Shown one piece after another: positions 15,709-27,314 of a stretch of 64,000 nucleotides of DNA. The stretch is taken from assembly GCA_963751795.1 (NCBI GenBank), contig CAVVVI010000002.1, forward strand, positions 248,001 to 312,000, in the 5' to 3' direction. How positions within the stretch are numbered: the stretch's first letter is position 1; each line of letters starts with the position of its first letter. The notes below the pieces were generated by a model that saw nothing but the letters and a program-made list of their open reading frames with translations, did not search any database and had not been told where the DNA came from. The DNA comes from BOG-908 sp963751795 (lineage in GTDB: Bacteria > Pseudomonadota > Alphaproteobacteria > Acetobacterales > Acetobacteraceae). Made by a program: the position numbers and the translations under genes.

Positions 15709-17480
15709 TGTGCGGCATCGCCGGCCTGGCGCTCGCACCCGGCGCCGCGCCGCCCGACCCCGCGGTGCTCACCGCCCTGGCGCGCGGCATCGCCCATCGC
15801 GGCCCCGATGGCGGCGGCCAGGCCGTGCTGGGCCACGCGGCACTGGGCCAGACGGCGCTGGTACATGCGCGGCTGGCCATCATCGACCTGCCGGGCGGCG
15901 CCCAGCCGCTTCACGATGGGCCGGCCGCCCTGATCGCCAATGGCGAGATCTACAACTACCGCGAACTGCGCGCGGCCATGCCCGACAAGGCGTTCGCCAC
16001 CCACAGCGACTGCGAGCCGCCGCTGCATCTGTTCCGCGCCGACCCGGACGGCTACGCGGCGCCGTTGCGCGGCATGTTCGCCATCGCCATCGCCGATGGC
16101 GCCGCGGGCACGCTGACGCTGAGCCGCGATCCGTTCGGCATCAAGCCGCTGTACTGGACGCCGTGCCCCGGCGGCATCGCGTTCGCCTCCGAGTCGCAGG
16201 CGCTGCTGGGCGCCGGGCTGGCCGCGCGTGCGGTGCGCCCCGCGGCGCGCGCCGAGCTGCTGCAGATGCAGTTCACCACCGGCGCGGAGACCATCTTCCC
16301 CGGCATCTGCCGCGTGCTGCCCGGCGAGACGCTGCGCATCGCCGGTGGCCGCGTGGTGCAGCGCAGCCGGGTGGCCGCCCTGCCCGCCGGCCCGCCCGAG
16401 GCGATCGGCGAGGCCGAGGCGCTGGCCCGGCTGGATCGCGCGCTGACCGAGAGCGTCGATCTGCATCAGCGCAGCGACGTGCCGTACGGCCTGTTCCTCT
16501 CCGGCGGCATCGACAGCGCCGCCATCCTGGCCACCATGGCCCGGCTGGCGAGCCGCCCCGTGCTGGCCTTCACCGCCGGTTTCGACGTGCCCGGTGCGGC
16601 CGACGAGCGGCAGCACGCCGCCGCCATGGCCCGCGCCGTGGGCGCCTGGCACGACACCATCGAGATCACGCGCGCCATGGCCTGGCGGCATCTGCCGCAG
16701 ATCGTCGCCGCCATGGACGACCCGGCCGCCGACTACGCCATCATCCCGACCTGGTTCCTGGCCCGCCATGCGCGCGAGCACGTCAAGGTGGTGCTGTCGG
16801 GCGAGGGCGGGGACGAGATGTTCGGCGGCTACGGCCGCTACCGCAGCGCCATGCGTCCGGCCTGGCTGGGCGGCCGGGCGATGCGCCGCCGCGGCACGTT
16901 CGACGGGCTGGGCGTGCTGCGCGAGCGGCCCACCGCCTGGCGCGACGGCCTGCTGGCAACCGAGGCGCTGGCCGGGGCCGGCGGCCGCACCCGCCTGCAG
17001 GCCGCCCAGGCCAGCGACGCCGACCACTGGCTGCCGGCCGACCTGCTGACCAAGCTGGACCGCTGCCTGATGGCGCATGGCGTGGAAGGCCGCACGCCGT
17101 TCCTCGACCCCGGCATCGCCGCCGCCGCGTTCCGCCTGCCGGACGCGCTGAAGGTGCGGGACCGCCGCGGCAAATACCTGCTGCGGCGCTGGCTGGAAGG
17201 CGCGCTGCCGGCTTCGCGCCCCTTCGCGCCCAAGCAGGGCTTCACCGTGCCTATCGGCGCCTGGATCGCGGCCGACGGCGCCCGGCTGGGCCGTGCCGTG
17301 GCGCGGCAGGCCGGGGTCGCCGCCATCGCCGAGCCCGCGCGCGTGGAAGCGCTGTTCCGGGCGGCGGCCGGCAAGCGCGAAGGCATGGCCGCCTGGATGC
17401 TGCTGTTCTACGCGTTGTGGCACCGCGCCCACATCGAAGCCGCACCCTGCGAGGGCAGCATCGAGGAGGTGCTGGGCTGA
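15708..17480 (+). CDS. asnB: Glutamine-hydrolysing asparagine synthase family protein
   Basis: This class II amidotransferase transfers glutamine-derived ammonia to an AMP-activated carboxylate, aspartate in true AsnB. The 590-residue protein has nucleophile C2 in MCGIAGLAL, the glutaminase pocket residues in NGEIYNYRELR, and the PP-loop SGGIDS at S265. The synthetase motif VVLSGEGGDEMFGGYGRY follows. It overlaps the preceding glycosyltransferase by one base. AsnB paralogues in polysaccharide clusters often amidate sugar acids, so a role in modifying the glycan made by its neighbours is as likely as asparagine supply. Confidence 0.9.
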   Translation: MCGIAGLALAPGAAPPDPAVLTALARGIAHRGPDGGGQAVLGHAALGQTALVHARLAIIDLPGGAQPLHDGPAALIANGEIYNYRELRAAMPDKAFATHSDCEPPLHLFRADPDGYAAPLRGMFAIAIADGAAGTLTLSRDPFGIKPLYWTPCPGGIAFASESQALLGAGLAARAVRPAARAELLQMQFTTGAETIFPGICRVLPGETLRIAGGRVVQRSRVAALPAGPPEAIGEAEALARLDRALTESVDLHQRSDVPYGLFLSGGIDSAAILATMARLASRPVLAFTAGFDVPGAADERQHAAAMARAVGAWHDTIEITRAMAWRHLPQIVAAMDDPAADYAIIPTWFLARHAREHVKVVLSGEGGDEMFGGYGRYRSAMRPAWLGGRAMRRRGTFDGLGVLRERPTAWRDGLLATEALAGAGGRTRLQAAQASDADHWLPADLLTKLDRCLMAHGVEGRTPFLDPGIAAAAFRLPDALKVRDRRGKYLLRRWLEGALPASRPFAPKQGFTVPIGAWIAADGARLGRAVARQAGVAAIAEPARVEALFRAAAGKREGMAAWMLLFYALWHRAHIEAAPCEGSIEEVLG

Positions 17481-17556
17481 CGCGGGCGGCCGCGCTTGCG
17501 CCCTGCCCGGCCCCGCCCCATACTCTAACCCGATCCGGGGCATCTGGTGAGGCACA

Positions 17557-17922
17557 ATGGGTAACGTGGCGTTCCTGGACGAGTTGTCCACCGATAGCGG
17601 CGCCATCGCCGCCGACCGGCTCAGCGCGCTGCTGCACATCACGCGGACCGAACTGGCCGCAGCCCTCGGCCTGTCGCGCGATGCGGTGTCCAAAACCGCG
17701 CGGGCCGGCTCGCCGGCCACCCAGGCGCGGCTGCGCGACATGGTGGAGATCATCAACCGGGTGCGCGGCTGGGCGGGATCGCCGCAGCAGGCCTTTGCCT
17801 GGTATCGCTCCCAGCCGCTGCCCTCGTTCGGCGACCAGACCGCCGAGGCCCTGGTCAAGGAAGGCCGTGCCGAAGCCGTCAAGCGCCATCTCGATCGGAT
17901 CGCGGTGGGCGGCTACGCTTGA
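17557..17922 (+). CDS. Xre/MbcA/ParS-type antitoxin (DUF2384)
   Basis: This 121-residue antitoxin has an N-terminal helical HTH-like region (residues ~25-65, LLHITRTELAAALGLSRDAV). The C-terminal toxin-binding segment reads AEALVKEGRAEAVKRHLDRI. It partners the RES toxin encoded next, whose TTG start overlaps its stop by four bases. The ATG is preceded by GTGAGG 5 bases upstream. A weak promoter-like pair, TTGCGC (17496-17501) and CATACT (17519-17524) with 17-base spacing, lies just upstream. Autoregulation is expected for the family. Confidence 0.85.
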   Translation: MGNVAFLDELSTDSGAIAADRLSALLHITRTELAAALGLSRDAVSKTARAGSPATQARLRDMVEIINRVRGWAGSPQQAFAWYRSQPLPSFGDQTAEALVKEGRAEAVKRHLDRIAVGGYA

Positions 17923-18440
17923 GGCTGACGGGCCTCGTCTACCGGGCCCATCATCCGCGCTGGTCCTTCGCCCCCGAATCCGGTGACGGCGCCGCCCGCC
18001 ACGGCGGCCGGTTCAACCCCGTGGGCCTGCCCGCCCTCTACACCGCCCGCCGGCTGGAAACCGCCTGGCTCGAAGCCCAGCAGGGTTTTGCGTTCAAGGC
18101 GCAGCCGCTCACGATCTGCGCCTATCGCGTGGATTGCGCCGAGATCGCCGACCTGACCGCGCCCGCAGGCCGGGCGGCGCACAAGACGAGCCTGACCGAC
18201 CTGGCCTGCGCCTGGGAGGATCTGGCCCTGCAAGGCCGCGTGCCGCCGAGCTGGCAGCTCGCCCGCCGACTGATGGCCGAGGGCGTGGCCGGCATCATGG
18301 TGCCCAGCTTCGCCCCGGGCGCCGGCCCGGCCGACCGCAACGTGGTGTTCTGGCGCTGGTCGCACGCGCCACCCTGCCAGGTGGCGGTGATCGACGACGA
18401 AGGGCGCCTGGTGCAGGAAGGGAGCGCCGCCGGCCCGTAG
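17919..18440 (+). CDS. RES-domain toxin
   Basis: This 173-residue RES-domain protein is the toxin of an Xre-RES pair. Characterised RES toxins degrade or phosphorolyse NAD+. The signature residues are visible: YRAHHPRWSF near the N-terminus, GGRFNPVGLPALYTA, and the conserved glutamate in LETAWLEA. The start is TTG at 17919, overlapping the antitoxin stop as TTGA. This keeps toxin synthesis coupled and low. It is full-length with no sign of decay. Confidence 0.85.
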   Translation: MRLTGLVYRAHHPRWSFAPESGDGAARHGGRFNPVGLPALYTARRLETAWLEAQQGFAFKAQPLTICAYRVDCAEIADLTAPAGRAAHKTSLTDLACAWEDLALQGRVPPSWQLARRLMAEGVAGIMVPSFAPGAGPADRNVVFWRWSHAPPCQVAVIDDEGRLVQEGSAAGP

Positions 18441-18457
18441 CCGCGCGGCGCCCGCGC

Positions 18458-20524
<2,067 letters not shown>

Positions 20525-20563
20525 GAGTTATGGCTCCCTTGGCCGGCTTTTTTGGTGGGGTCG

Positions 20564-20686
20564 GCGAGGCAAGGCAAGCAGTCCTTTTTTGAAAAAAAGG
20601 ACCAAAAAACTTTTATCCCGCTTCGGCGCGACAGCCGGACAGAAGTTTTTTGCTTCTTTTTTGCAAAAAAGAAGGCCTTACCTCGC
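20564..20686. repeat. A/T-tract palindromic element, second family member
   Basis: This short element is bounded by GCGAGG (20564-20569) and its complement CCTCGC (20681-20686). It holds two small hairpins, GTCCTTTTTT/AAAAAAGGAC and CTTCTTTTTT/AAAAAAGAAG. CAAAAAACTT and AAGTTTTTTG can pair across the centre. Bases 20576-20614 (39 bp) are identical to 29188-29226 in the larger element. The right end overlaps the amidase stop codon (20678-20680). It could act as a terminator or processing signal between the two minus-strand genes. Confidence 0.8.
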
Positions 20687-22138
20687 TTTTCCCCAAGGCG
20701 CCGCCTGCTCCAGCTGCGCCGCCAGCCGCAGCAGCAGCCCCTCGCTGCTATGCGCGCCCACGAACTGCACGCCCACCGGCAGCGCCACCCCGCCCGGCTC
20801 GGCCGGCGCCGTGTGCAGCGGCACCGACATGCTGGGCGTGAACGTCAGGTTGGACAGCTGGGTGAACGGCGTGCGCGCCAGGCTTTCGCGCACCATCTGG
20901 TCCAGCATGCCCAGCTTGAGCATCAGCCGGCCGCCGCGCAGCGCCCGGATGGCGGCAGCCAGGCGCAGCTGTGCCGGCGGCGTGTCCAGCTCGCCGATGC
21001 GCGCCGGCGGGGCGGCCACGGTCGGCGTCATCCACAGATCGTAGCGCTGGTGGAAGGCGCCCAGCGCGCGGGCGAAGCCGTTCCACTGCAAATGCGCGCC
21101 CACGTATTCGCCGGCCGAGAGCGTGCGGCCCAGCATGGCGAGCAGCGCGGTTTCCGGCTCGAACGCGCTATCCGGCGCGCCGCTGGCGGCCAGCTCGGCA
21201 GCCACCTGGCCGAGATAGAGCTTGATGTAGCAGGCCGCCACCGCGCCCCCGTCCACCTCCGGGGCGGCTTCCTCCACCTGGTGGCCCAGGCTTTCCAGCA
21301 GCCGGGCGGCGGCGTGCACGGCATCGATGCAGGCCTGATCCACTTTGGTGCCCAGCGGCGAGGCGACCGAGAAGCCGATGCGCAGGCGGCCGGGCGGGAT
21401 CTCCGTCTCGGCGGCGTAGGGCCGTTCGGGCGGCGCGGCCGTCCACGGGTCGCCCGGCTCGGGGCCGCACAGCACATCCATCATGCGGGCGGTATCGCGC
21501 ACGCTGCGCGTCAGCACGCCATTGGCCGAGGCACCCTCCCACACCATGCCCTGCGAGGGCCCCCAGCTCACCCGGCCGGTGCCGGGCTTCAGCCCGAACA
21601 GCCCGCAGAAGCTGGCCGGTATGCGGATCGAGCCGCCGCCATCGTTGGCGCCGGCCATCGCCACCAGCCCGCCCGCCACCGCGGCCGCCGAACCGCCGGA
21701 GGAGCCGCCGGCGGTGCGCGCCGGATCGTAGGGGTTGCGCGTGGGGCCCCACAGCTTGCTCTCGCTCACCGCCTTCAGCCCCAGCTCCGGCGTGGCGGTG
21801 CGGCCGAAGATCACCAGCCCGGCGGCCAGGCAGCGGCGGGTGTAGGCGCTGTGCTCGGCAGGCCGGCGGTTGCGGAACGGTGCCGCGGCCGCAGTGGCCG
21901 GCTGGCCCGCATATTCCTGCCCGATATCCTTCAGCAGGAACGGCACGCCGGCGAACGGGCCGGCGAGCGGGCCACGCACCTGCGCGCGCGCGGCATCGTC
22001 GAAGCGGATCGGCACGGCGTTCAGCGTGGCCGCACTGGCATCGGTGCGGGCGATCGCCGCTTCCAGCAGCTCGGCGGCGCTCGCCTGGCCGGTGGCGACC
22101 AGTTCGGCCAGGCCGGTGGCATCCAGATCGTCATGCAT
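20678..22138 (-). CDS. Amidase (amidase signature family)
   Basis: This 486-residue amidase-signature enzyme hydrolyses a carboxylic amide. The Ser-cisSer-Lys triad is intact: K70 in FLLKDIG, S146 in RTAGGSSGGS, S170 in GANDGGGSIRIP. The C-terminal region is typical of 6-aminohexanoate-cyclic-dimer-hydrolase-like and general amidases, so the substrate is open. It is not GatA by context, since no gatB or gatC is nearby. The ATG overlaps the stop of the thioredoxin-like gene by eight bases. Its last codons and TAA lie inside an A/T-tract palindromic element. Confidence 0.9.
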   Translation of the reverse strand: MHDDLDATGLAELVATGQASAAELLEAAIARTDASAATLNAVPIRFDDAARAQVRGPLAGPFAGVPFLLKDIGQEYAGQPATAAAAPFRNRRPAEHSAYTRRCLAAGLVIFGRTATPELGLKAVSESKLWGPTRNPYDPARTAGGSSGGSAAAVAGGLVAMAGANDGGGSIRIPASFCGLFGLKPGTGRVSWGPSQGMVWEGASANGVLTRSVRDTARMMDVLCGPEPGDPWTAAPPERPYAAETEIPPGRLRIGFSVASPLGTKVDQACIDAVHAAARLLESLGHQVEEAAPEVDGGAVAACYIKLYLGQVAAELAASGAPDSAFEPETALLAMLGRTLSAGEYVGAHLQWNGFARALGAFHQRYDLWMTPTVAAPPARIGELDTPPAQLRLAAAIRALRGGRLMLKLGMLDQMVRESLARTPFTQLSNLTFTPSMSVPLHTAPAEPGGVALPVGVQFVGAHSSEGLLLRLAAQLEQAAPWGKAR

Positions 22139-22700
22139 CGCTGCTCATCCCCGGCGGATGGCCGCCCTGGGCGGAGCGTGGCATCGCCCGCCGGATCGGC
22201 GCAAGGGCGGCCGGCGCGGCCCAGTCCGCCCCGCCGGTATGCGACCACACCACCGCCTGCCGCACCCGGCTGAACAGCACGCTGCGGGGCACGCAGAAGG
22301 CGCCGTCGGCCGAGAGCAGCACGCCGGGCACCGCGGCGGCGGCGCCCGGGGCCCATACGCGGGCCAGCCGCACACCGGCGGCATGAGCGGTGGCGAGCGC
22401 CTGGTCCTGCGCCCAATCGGCCGGATGGCTCACCAGGATCAGCTCCACCTCGTCGGCGCGCAGGGAGGCGGCCAGGCCGGGCAGCGCGGGCAGCTCCCGC
22501 AGGCATACCGGGCACCAATGCGCCCACAGCTTGAGCAGCGTGGCCGGCGCGCCGAGTGCGCCCACCCGGACGATGCGCTGCTGCGCGTCCTGCAAGGCGA
22601 TGTCGGCCCAGCCATCCCCAGCAGCGGCGTGGGCAAAGGCGGGCAGGGCAGCGGCGGCGGCGGCCAGCATGGCGCGGCGGGTCACGAGCGGGGCTGGCAT
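22131..22700 (-). CDS. TlpA/ResA-like thioredoxin-fold protein with Tat-type signal
   Basis: This 189-residue exported thioredoxin-fold protein has the redox motif C63-P-V-C66 in LWAHWCPVCLREL, typical of TlpA/ResA disulfide reductases. These act in the periplasm, for example in cytochrome c maturation. The N-terminus carries VTRRAMLAAAAAALPAFAHA, a twin-arginine-like signal with an AHA cleavage site. The ATG at 22700 is chosen because it gives this signal. The gene overlaps the amidase by eight bases. The partner protein is unknown. Confidence 0.82.
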   Translation of the reverse strand: MPAPLVTRRAMLAAAAAALPAFAHAAAGDGWADIALQDAQQRIVRVGALGAPATLLKLWAHWCPVCLRELPALPGLAASLRADEVELILVSHPADWAQDQALATAHAAGVRLARVWAPGAAAAVPGVLLSADGAFCVPRSVLFSRVRQAVVWSHTGGADWAAPAALAPIRRAMPRSAQGGHPPGMSSDA

Positions 22701-22856
22701 CGATGCGGTCCTAACGTTTCGGCAACGCCAGTCTCGGGGAAAGCGATTACGAGCGGGTGAAGAGACAGGCGCGCGGCGCTGCGGCGCCGACCCCTGCGGC
22801 TTGCCCGTGGACCTGCCGGCGTGCCTAAGCTGCGGCAAGCACAAGAGGAGGACAGC

Positions 22857-24030
<1,174 letters not shown>

Positions 24031-24043
24031 CCCCGCGCGCGGT

Positions 24044-24946
24044 TTAGACAGCCGGCGCTGCGGGCTGCAGTGCCAGGTACTCCCACACGATGGTGGCGGC
24101 GGCCAGCGCGGTGATCTCGCTGACGTCGTAGGCCGGCGCCACCTCGACGATGTCCATGCCGGCCCAGGCGATACCGCCCAGCCGGCGCAGGATCGCCTGC
24201 ACCTGCCAGGAGGCCAGGCCGCCCATCTCCGGCGTGCCGGTGCCGGGCGCGAAGGCCGGGTCGAGCGCATCGATGTCGAAGCTGAGATAGGCGGGGGCCT
24301 CGCCCACCACGGCCAGGATGCGCGCCGCGGTGGCCGCGGCACCTGCCTCGTGCACCTGCTCGGCGGTCAGGATCGTCACCCCGTGGCCCACCGTCCAATC
24401 CCACACCGAACGCTGCACCGGCGAGCGGATGCCCACCTGCACCGTGCGCGCCGGATCGATCAGGCCCTCGTTGATGGCGTGGTAGAATGGCGAGCCGTGG
24501 CCATAGGCCTGGCCGAAGCTGTCGGGCCAGGTATCCACATGCGCGTCGAAATGCACGAGTGCCAACGGCGCGCCGCGCCGGCCCGCCAGCGCGCGCAGCA
24601 GCGGCAGGGTGATGCCGTGCTCGCCGCCCAGCGCGATCAGGTGCGTCGTGGCATGCGCCTGCTGCTCGATCAGCGCCAGGCTGGCCGTGATGTCGCCCAG
24701 CGCAATGGCAAAATCGCCGATATCGGCCACCGGCAGGCTAAGCGGATCGCGCCACACGCCCGGATGTTCGCCATCCACCAGCATGCGGCTGGCATGGCGG
24801 ATGGCGTGCGGGCCGAAGCGGGCGCCGCTGCGATTGGTGGTGCCCACATCCAGCGGAATGCCGGCGATCTGCAGCCGCGCCTCGGCCGGCGGGCGCGCCA
24901 GGCCCATGAAGGCGTGCGGGGTGGCGAAGGTTGGGATTCCGGTCAT
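24044..24946 (-). CDS. speB: Agmatinase/ureohydrolase family protein
   Basis: This 300-residue ureohydrolase probably converts agmatine to putrescine and urea. Related guanidino substrates are possible. Manganese ligands are visible as H110 in LGGEHG, D134/H136/D138 in HFDAHVDTW, and the aspartates in SFDIDALDPAF. The family loop FGPHAIRHASRML near residue 44 is present. The ATG at 24946 gives the usual N-terminus. It ends 13 bases from the frameshifted thiolase and follows a small membrane protein gene by five bases. Confidence 0.92.
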   Translation of the reverse strand: MTGIPTFATPHAFMGLARPPAEARLQIAGIPLDVGTTNRSGARFGPHAIRHASRMLVDGEHPGVWRDPLSLPVADIGDFAIALGDITASLALIEQQAHATTHLIALGGEHGITLPLLRALAGRRGAPLALVHFDAHVDTWPDSFGQAYGHGSPFYHAINEGLIDPARTVQVGIRSPVQRSVWDWTVGHGVTILTAEQVHEAGAAATAARILAVVGEAPAYLSFDIDALDPAFAPGTGTPEMGGLASWQVQAILRRLGGIAWAGMDIVEVAPAYDVSEITALAAATIVWEYLALQPAAPAV

Positions 24947-24951
24947 GGCCG

Positions 24952-25470
24952 TCAGTGCAGCATTGTCAGATAGGTGACCAGCAGCGTGTAGCCGCTGATG
25001 CCTAGCAGGCCGTGCGCCCCGATCAGCACGGGCGTCACCGGCCGGCGGCGCAGCTGCTGGGCGAGAATCGCCAGACCCATCAGCGCCGCCCCGGCGATCA
25101 GCGCGCCGGAGAAGCGGCCGAAGCTGCCGGCGCCCATGCGTATGGCGTGCGCGCTCAGCGGGCCGGCGCGCAACGCCAGCACCAGCACGGCCAGGCCGGC
25201 CAGGCCGGCCGCACCATGCGCCAGCCCCTTCCAGTGCACGCCGAGCGGCAGCGAGTCCTCCAGCATGAGCACCTGCGCGCCTAGCCAGCCGCCGGCCAGC
25301 ACGGCCAGGCCCAGCACGGCAATGGCGATCAGCAGCACGGGCGCGGGCGGCAGGGCAAAGCGGGGTGGATGGCTGGCATGGGCAGGGGCGCTTCCGGAAG
25401 CGGTGAGATGATGCGGCAGCCGCGGAGGCGACGGCGGCGGGCCCCGCGCGTGCCCGCCATCGCCTAACAC
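24952..25470 (-). CDS. Small integral membrane protein of unknown function
   Basis: I do not recognise this family. From about residue 42 the product shows roughly four hydrophobic segments (VLLIAIAVLGLAVLAG, GAAGLAGLAVLVLAL, FSGALIAGAALMGLAIL, and ISGYTLLVTYLTML at the C-terminus), joined by short basic loops. It sits five bases upstream of the agmatinase gene. The start is unclear: the GTG at 25470 is a guess, the frame is open to 25560, and no Shine-Dalgarno decides. The first 35-40 residues look non-coding in composition. Confidence 0.5.
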   Translation of the reverse strand: MLGDGGHARGPPPSPPRLPHHLTASGSAPAHASHPPRFALPPAPVLLIAIAVLGLAVLAGGWLGAQVLMLEDSLPLGVHWKGLAHGAAGLAGLAVLVLALRAGPLSAHAIRMGAGSFGRFSGALIAGAALMGLAILAQQLRRRPVTPVLIGAHGLLGISGYTLLVTYLTMLH

Positions 25471-25691
25471 GGCGCCGCTGCGGGCACCAACAGGCGCGGC
25501 GCCGGGCGCGAGCCGTTCGGGCCAGGCCGCACGCCGGCCCGGCCACGACCATTCCGCCACACCTGGGCACGCAGATCGCAGCGGGGCGGCCCGGCCGGCA
25601 TTGCGGCCTTGCCGGGCACGGAACGGCTTCGTATCGTCGGCACACGCGCACCGTGCCCGCTCGGCCCACGGCTGGCCGCTGACAGGATATC

Positions 25692-27296
25692 ATGGCCTAC
25701 ACGCTCGGACGCTGCACCAACGTCGACTACTGCTCGCTGGCTTCCGCGAAGCGCGATATCGAGGTGCCGATCGGGGAGGAGTTCGTCTGCCCGGAATGCG
25801 CGCGGCCGCTGCGCACGCCGCCGACCCGCGAGCCTTCGGGCGGGCTGAACCTGGCCGTGGCCGGCGGCGTCGCCGCGCTGGTGCTGATCTGCGGCGGCGT
25901 CTATGCCGGCTACCGCCTCTCCCGGGGCCAGGCGCCAGCGGCCGTGGCACCCGCGGCCGTGGCGCCTGCCGCGGTGGCGCCTGCCGCGCCCAAACCGGCG
26001 CAGGCCACACCGGCCGCGCCCCCGGCCGCCCAGCCCGCGCCGGCACGCCCGCTGGCGCCGGCCACGCCCGAACAGGCCATGCTGCTGCGGCTGAATGGCA
26101 CGGCCACGCTCGGCGCCACGGCTGCGCCGCGCCTGGCCGCCGCCTACCTGGCCACGCTGGGCGATACCGATGTGCGGATGCAGCCGGGCCGCGCCGGCGA
26201 AACTCTCGTCAGCGGCCAGCGCCTCGGCCGGCCGGAGACCATCTCCATCACCATCCAGCCCGGCGAGCCGGGCGATGAAGCCGGTCTGGCGGCGCTGGGC
26301 GCCGGCACCGCCGACCTGGCCATGACCGATCGCCGCATCGGCCGGCCGGAACTGGACCGGCTGCGCGGCATGGGCGACCTCTCGGCACCCGCCAGCGAGC
26401 ATGCCGTCGGGCTGGAGGGTGAGGCGGTGATCGTCAACCCGCGCAACCCGGTCAGCGCGCTGAGCCTGCCGCAACTGCGCGCGATCCTGGGCGGCACGTT
26501 GCCGAGCTGGCAGCGCCTGGGCGCCACCGGCCCCATCCATGTGATCGCCGAAGCCGGCGAGCCGGATGCCGCCGGGCTGCCGGAAGCAGCGGCCGGGTTG
26601 CGCCGGGTGCGCGGTGCGGCTTCCGCCGTACTGGACGACCCGCAAGCCATCGCCGTCGTGCCGCTGTCGCATGTCGGTCGCGTCAAGGTCCTGGCCATCG
26701 CGGCCCTGGGCGCCGCGCCGGCCATGCCGGTTCCGGCCGATATCGCCAATGGCAGCTATCCGCTGGCCCGACGGCTCTATCTCTACGCGCCGGCCGGCGG
26801 CAGCAATCCGTTCCCGGCCCGCTTCGCCGCCTTCGCGGTGTCGCCGGAAGGCCAGGCCGCCATCGCCCAGGCGGGCCTGGTGCCGCTCAGCGTGGCACCG
26901 ACCGCCCCCGTCGCCCCGCTCACGCCGAAGGAGCGCTATCGCAAGCTCGTCACCGGCGCCACGCGCCTGACGGCCGACCTGCATTTCGAGCCGAACTCCA
27001 ACAAGCTGGACCTGCACAGCTCGCGCGAGGTGGACCGGGTGTGGAACTCCATGATGTCGGACCACACGCCCTCGGACCACCTGATCCTGATCGGGTTCGC
27101 CGACAACCAGGGCACGCCGGAGAAGAACCTCTCGCTCTCCCAGCAGCGCGCCAAGGCGGTGGCCGAGGTGTTCGCACGCCGCGGCCTGCCGCCCGGCCAG
27201 GTGGTAGCGTTCGGGTCCGACCTGCCGGTTGCCGATAACGCGGCCGAGGAAGGCCGCCAGCGGAACCGGCGCGTCGAGGTGTTCCTGCGCCCCTGA
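25692..27296 (+). CDS. Zinc-ribbon, membrane-anchored PBP-like (PstS-type) and OmpA-like fusion protein
   Basis: This 534-residue mosaic protein has four parts. Residues 8-36 form a cytoplasmic zinc ribbon (C8, C14, C33, C36). Residues ~52-75 form one transmembrane helix, followed by an Ala/Pro-rich linker with repeated AVAPA units to about 125. Residues ~130-410 resemble a phosphate-binding-type periplasmic domain (ISITIQPGEPGDEAGLAALG, TADLAMTDRRIG). Residues ~425-534 are an OmpA-like peptidoglycan-binding domain (LILIGFADNQG, LSQQRAKAVAEVF, QRNRRVEVFL). The ATG follows AGGA by 5 bases. The protein probably bridges inner membrane and cell wall. Ligand and purpose are unknown, and no pst genes are adjacent. 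Confidence 0.85.
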   Translation: MAYTLGRCTNVDYCSLASAKRDIEVPIGEEFVCPECARPLRTPPTREPSGGLNLAVAGGVAALVLICGGVYAGYRLSRGQAPAAVAPAAVAPAAVAPAAPKPAQATPAAPPAAQPAPARPLAPATPEQAMLLRLNGTATLGATAAPRLAAAYLATLGDTDVRMQPGRAGETLVSGQRLGRPETISITIQPGEPGDEAGLAALGAGTADLAMTDRRIGRPELDRLRGMGDLSAPASEHAVGLEGEAVIVNPRNPVSALSLPQLRAILGGTLPSWQRLGATGPIHVIAEAGEPDAAGLPEAAAGLRRVRGAASAVLDDPQAIAVVPLSHVGRVKVLAIAALGAAPAMPVPADIANGSYPLARRLYLYAPAGGSNPFPARFAAFAVSPEGQAAIAQAGLVPLSVAPTAPVAPLTPKERYRKLVTGATRLTADLHFEPNSNKLDLHSSREVDRVWNSMMSDHTPSDHLILIGFADNQGTPEKNLSLSQQRAKAVAEVFARRGLPPGQVVAFGSDLPVADNAAEEGRQRNRRVEVFLRP

Positions 27297-27314
27297 GGCT
27301 AAGCCGGCGCCGGC

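Noticed and set aside
15093..17882. 929-codon open frame on the minus strand antisense to the glycosyltransferase/asnB genes
   Set aside because: It has no recognisable domain, and the plus-strand genes have complete motifs. Long antisense frames are expected from G/C-rich third positions.
25930..26000. Short tandem GCC/GTG-rich repeats that look like a small repeat array
   Set aside because: They encode the Ala/Pro linker (repeated AVAPA) of the PBP-OmpA protein. They are not CRISPR-like: no spacers and no cas genes.
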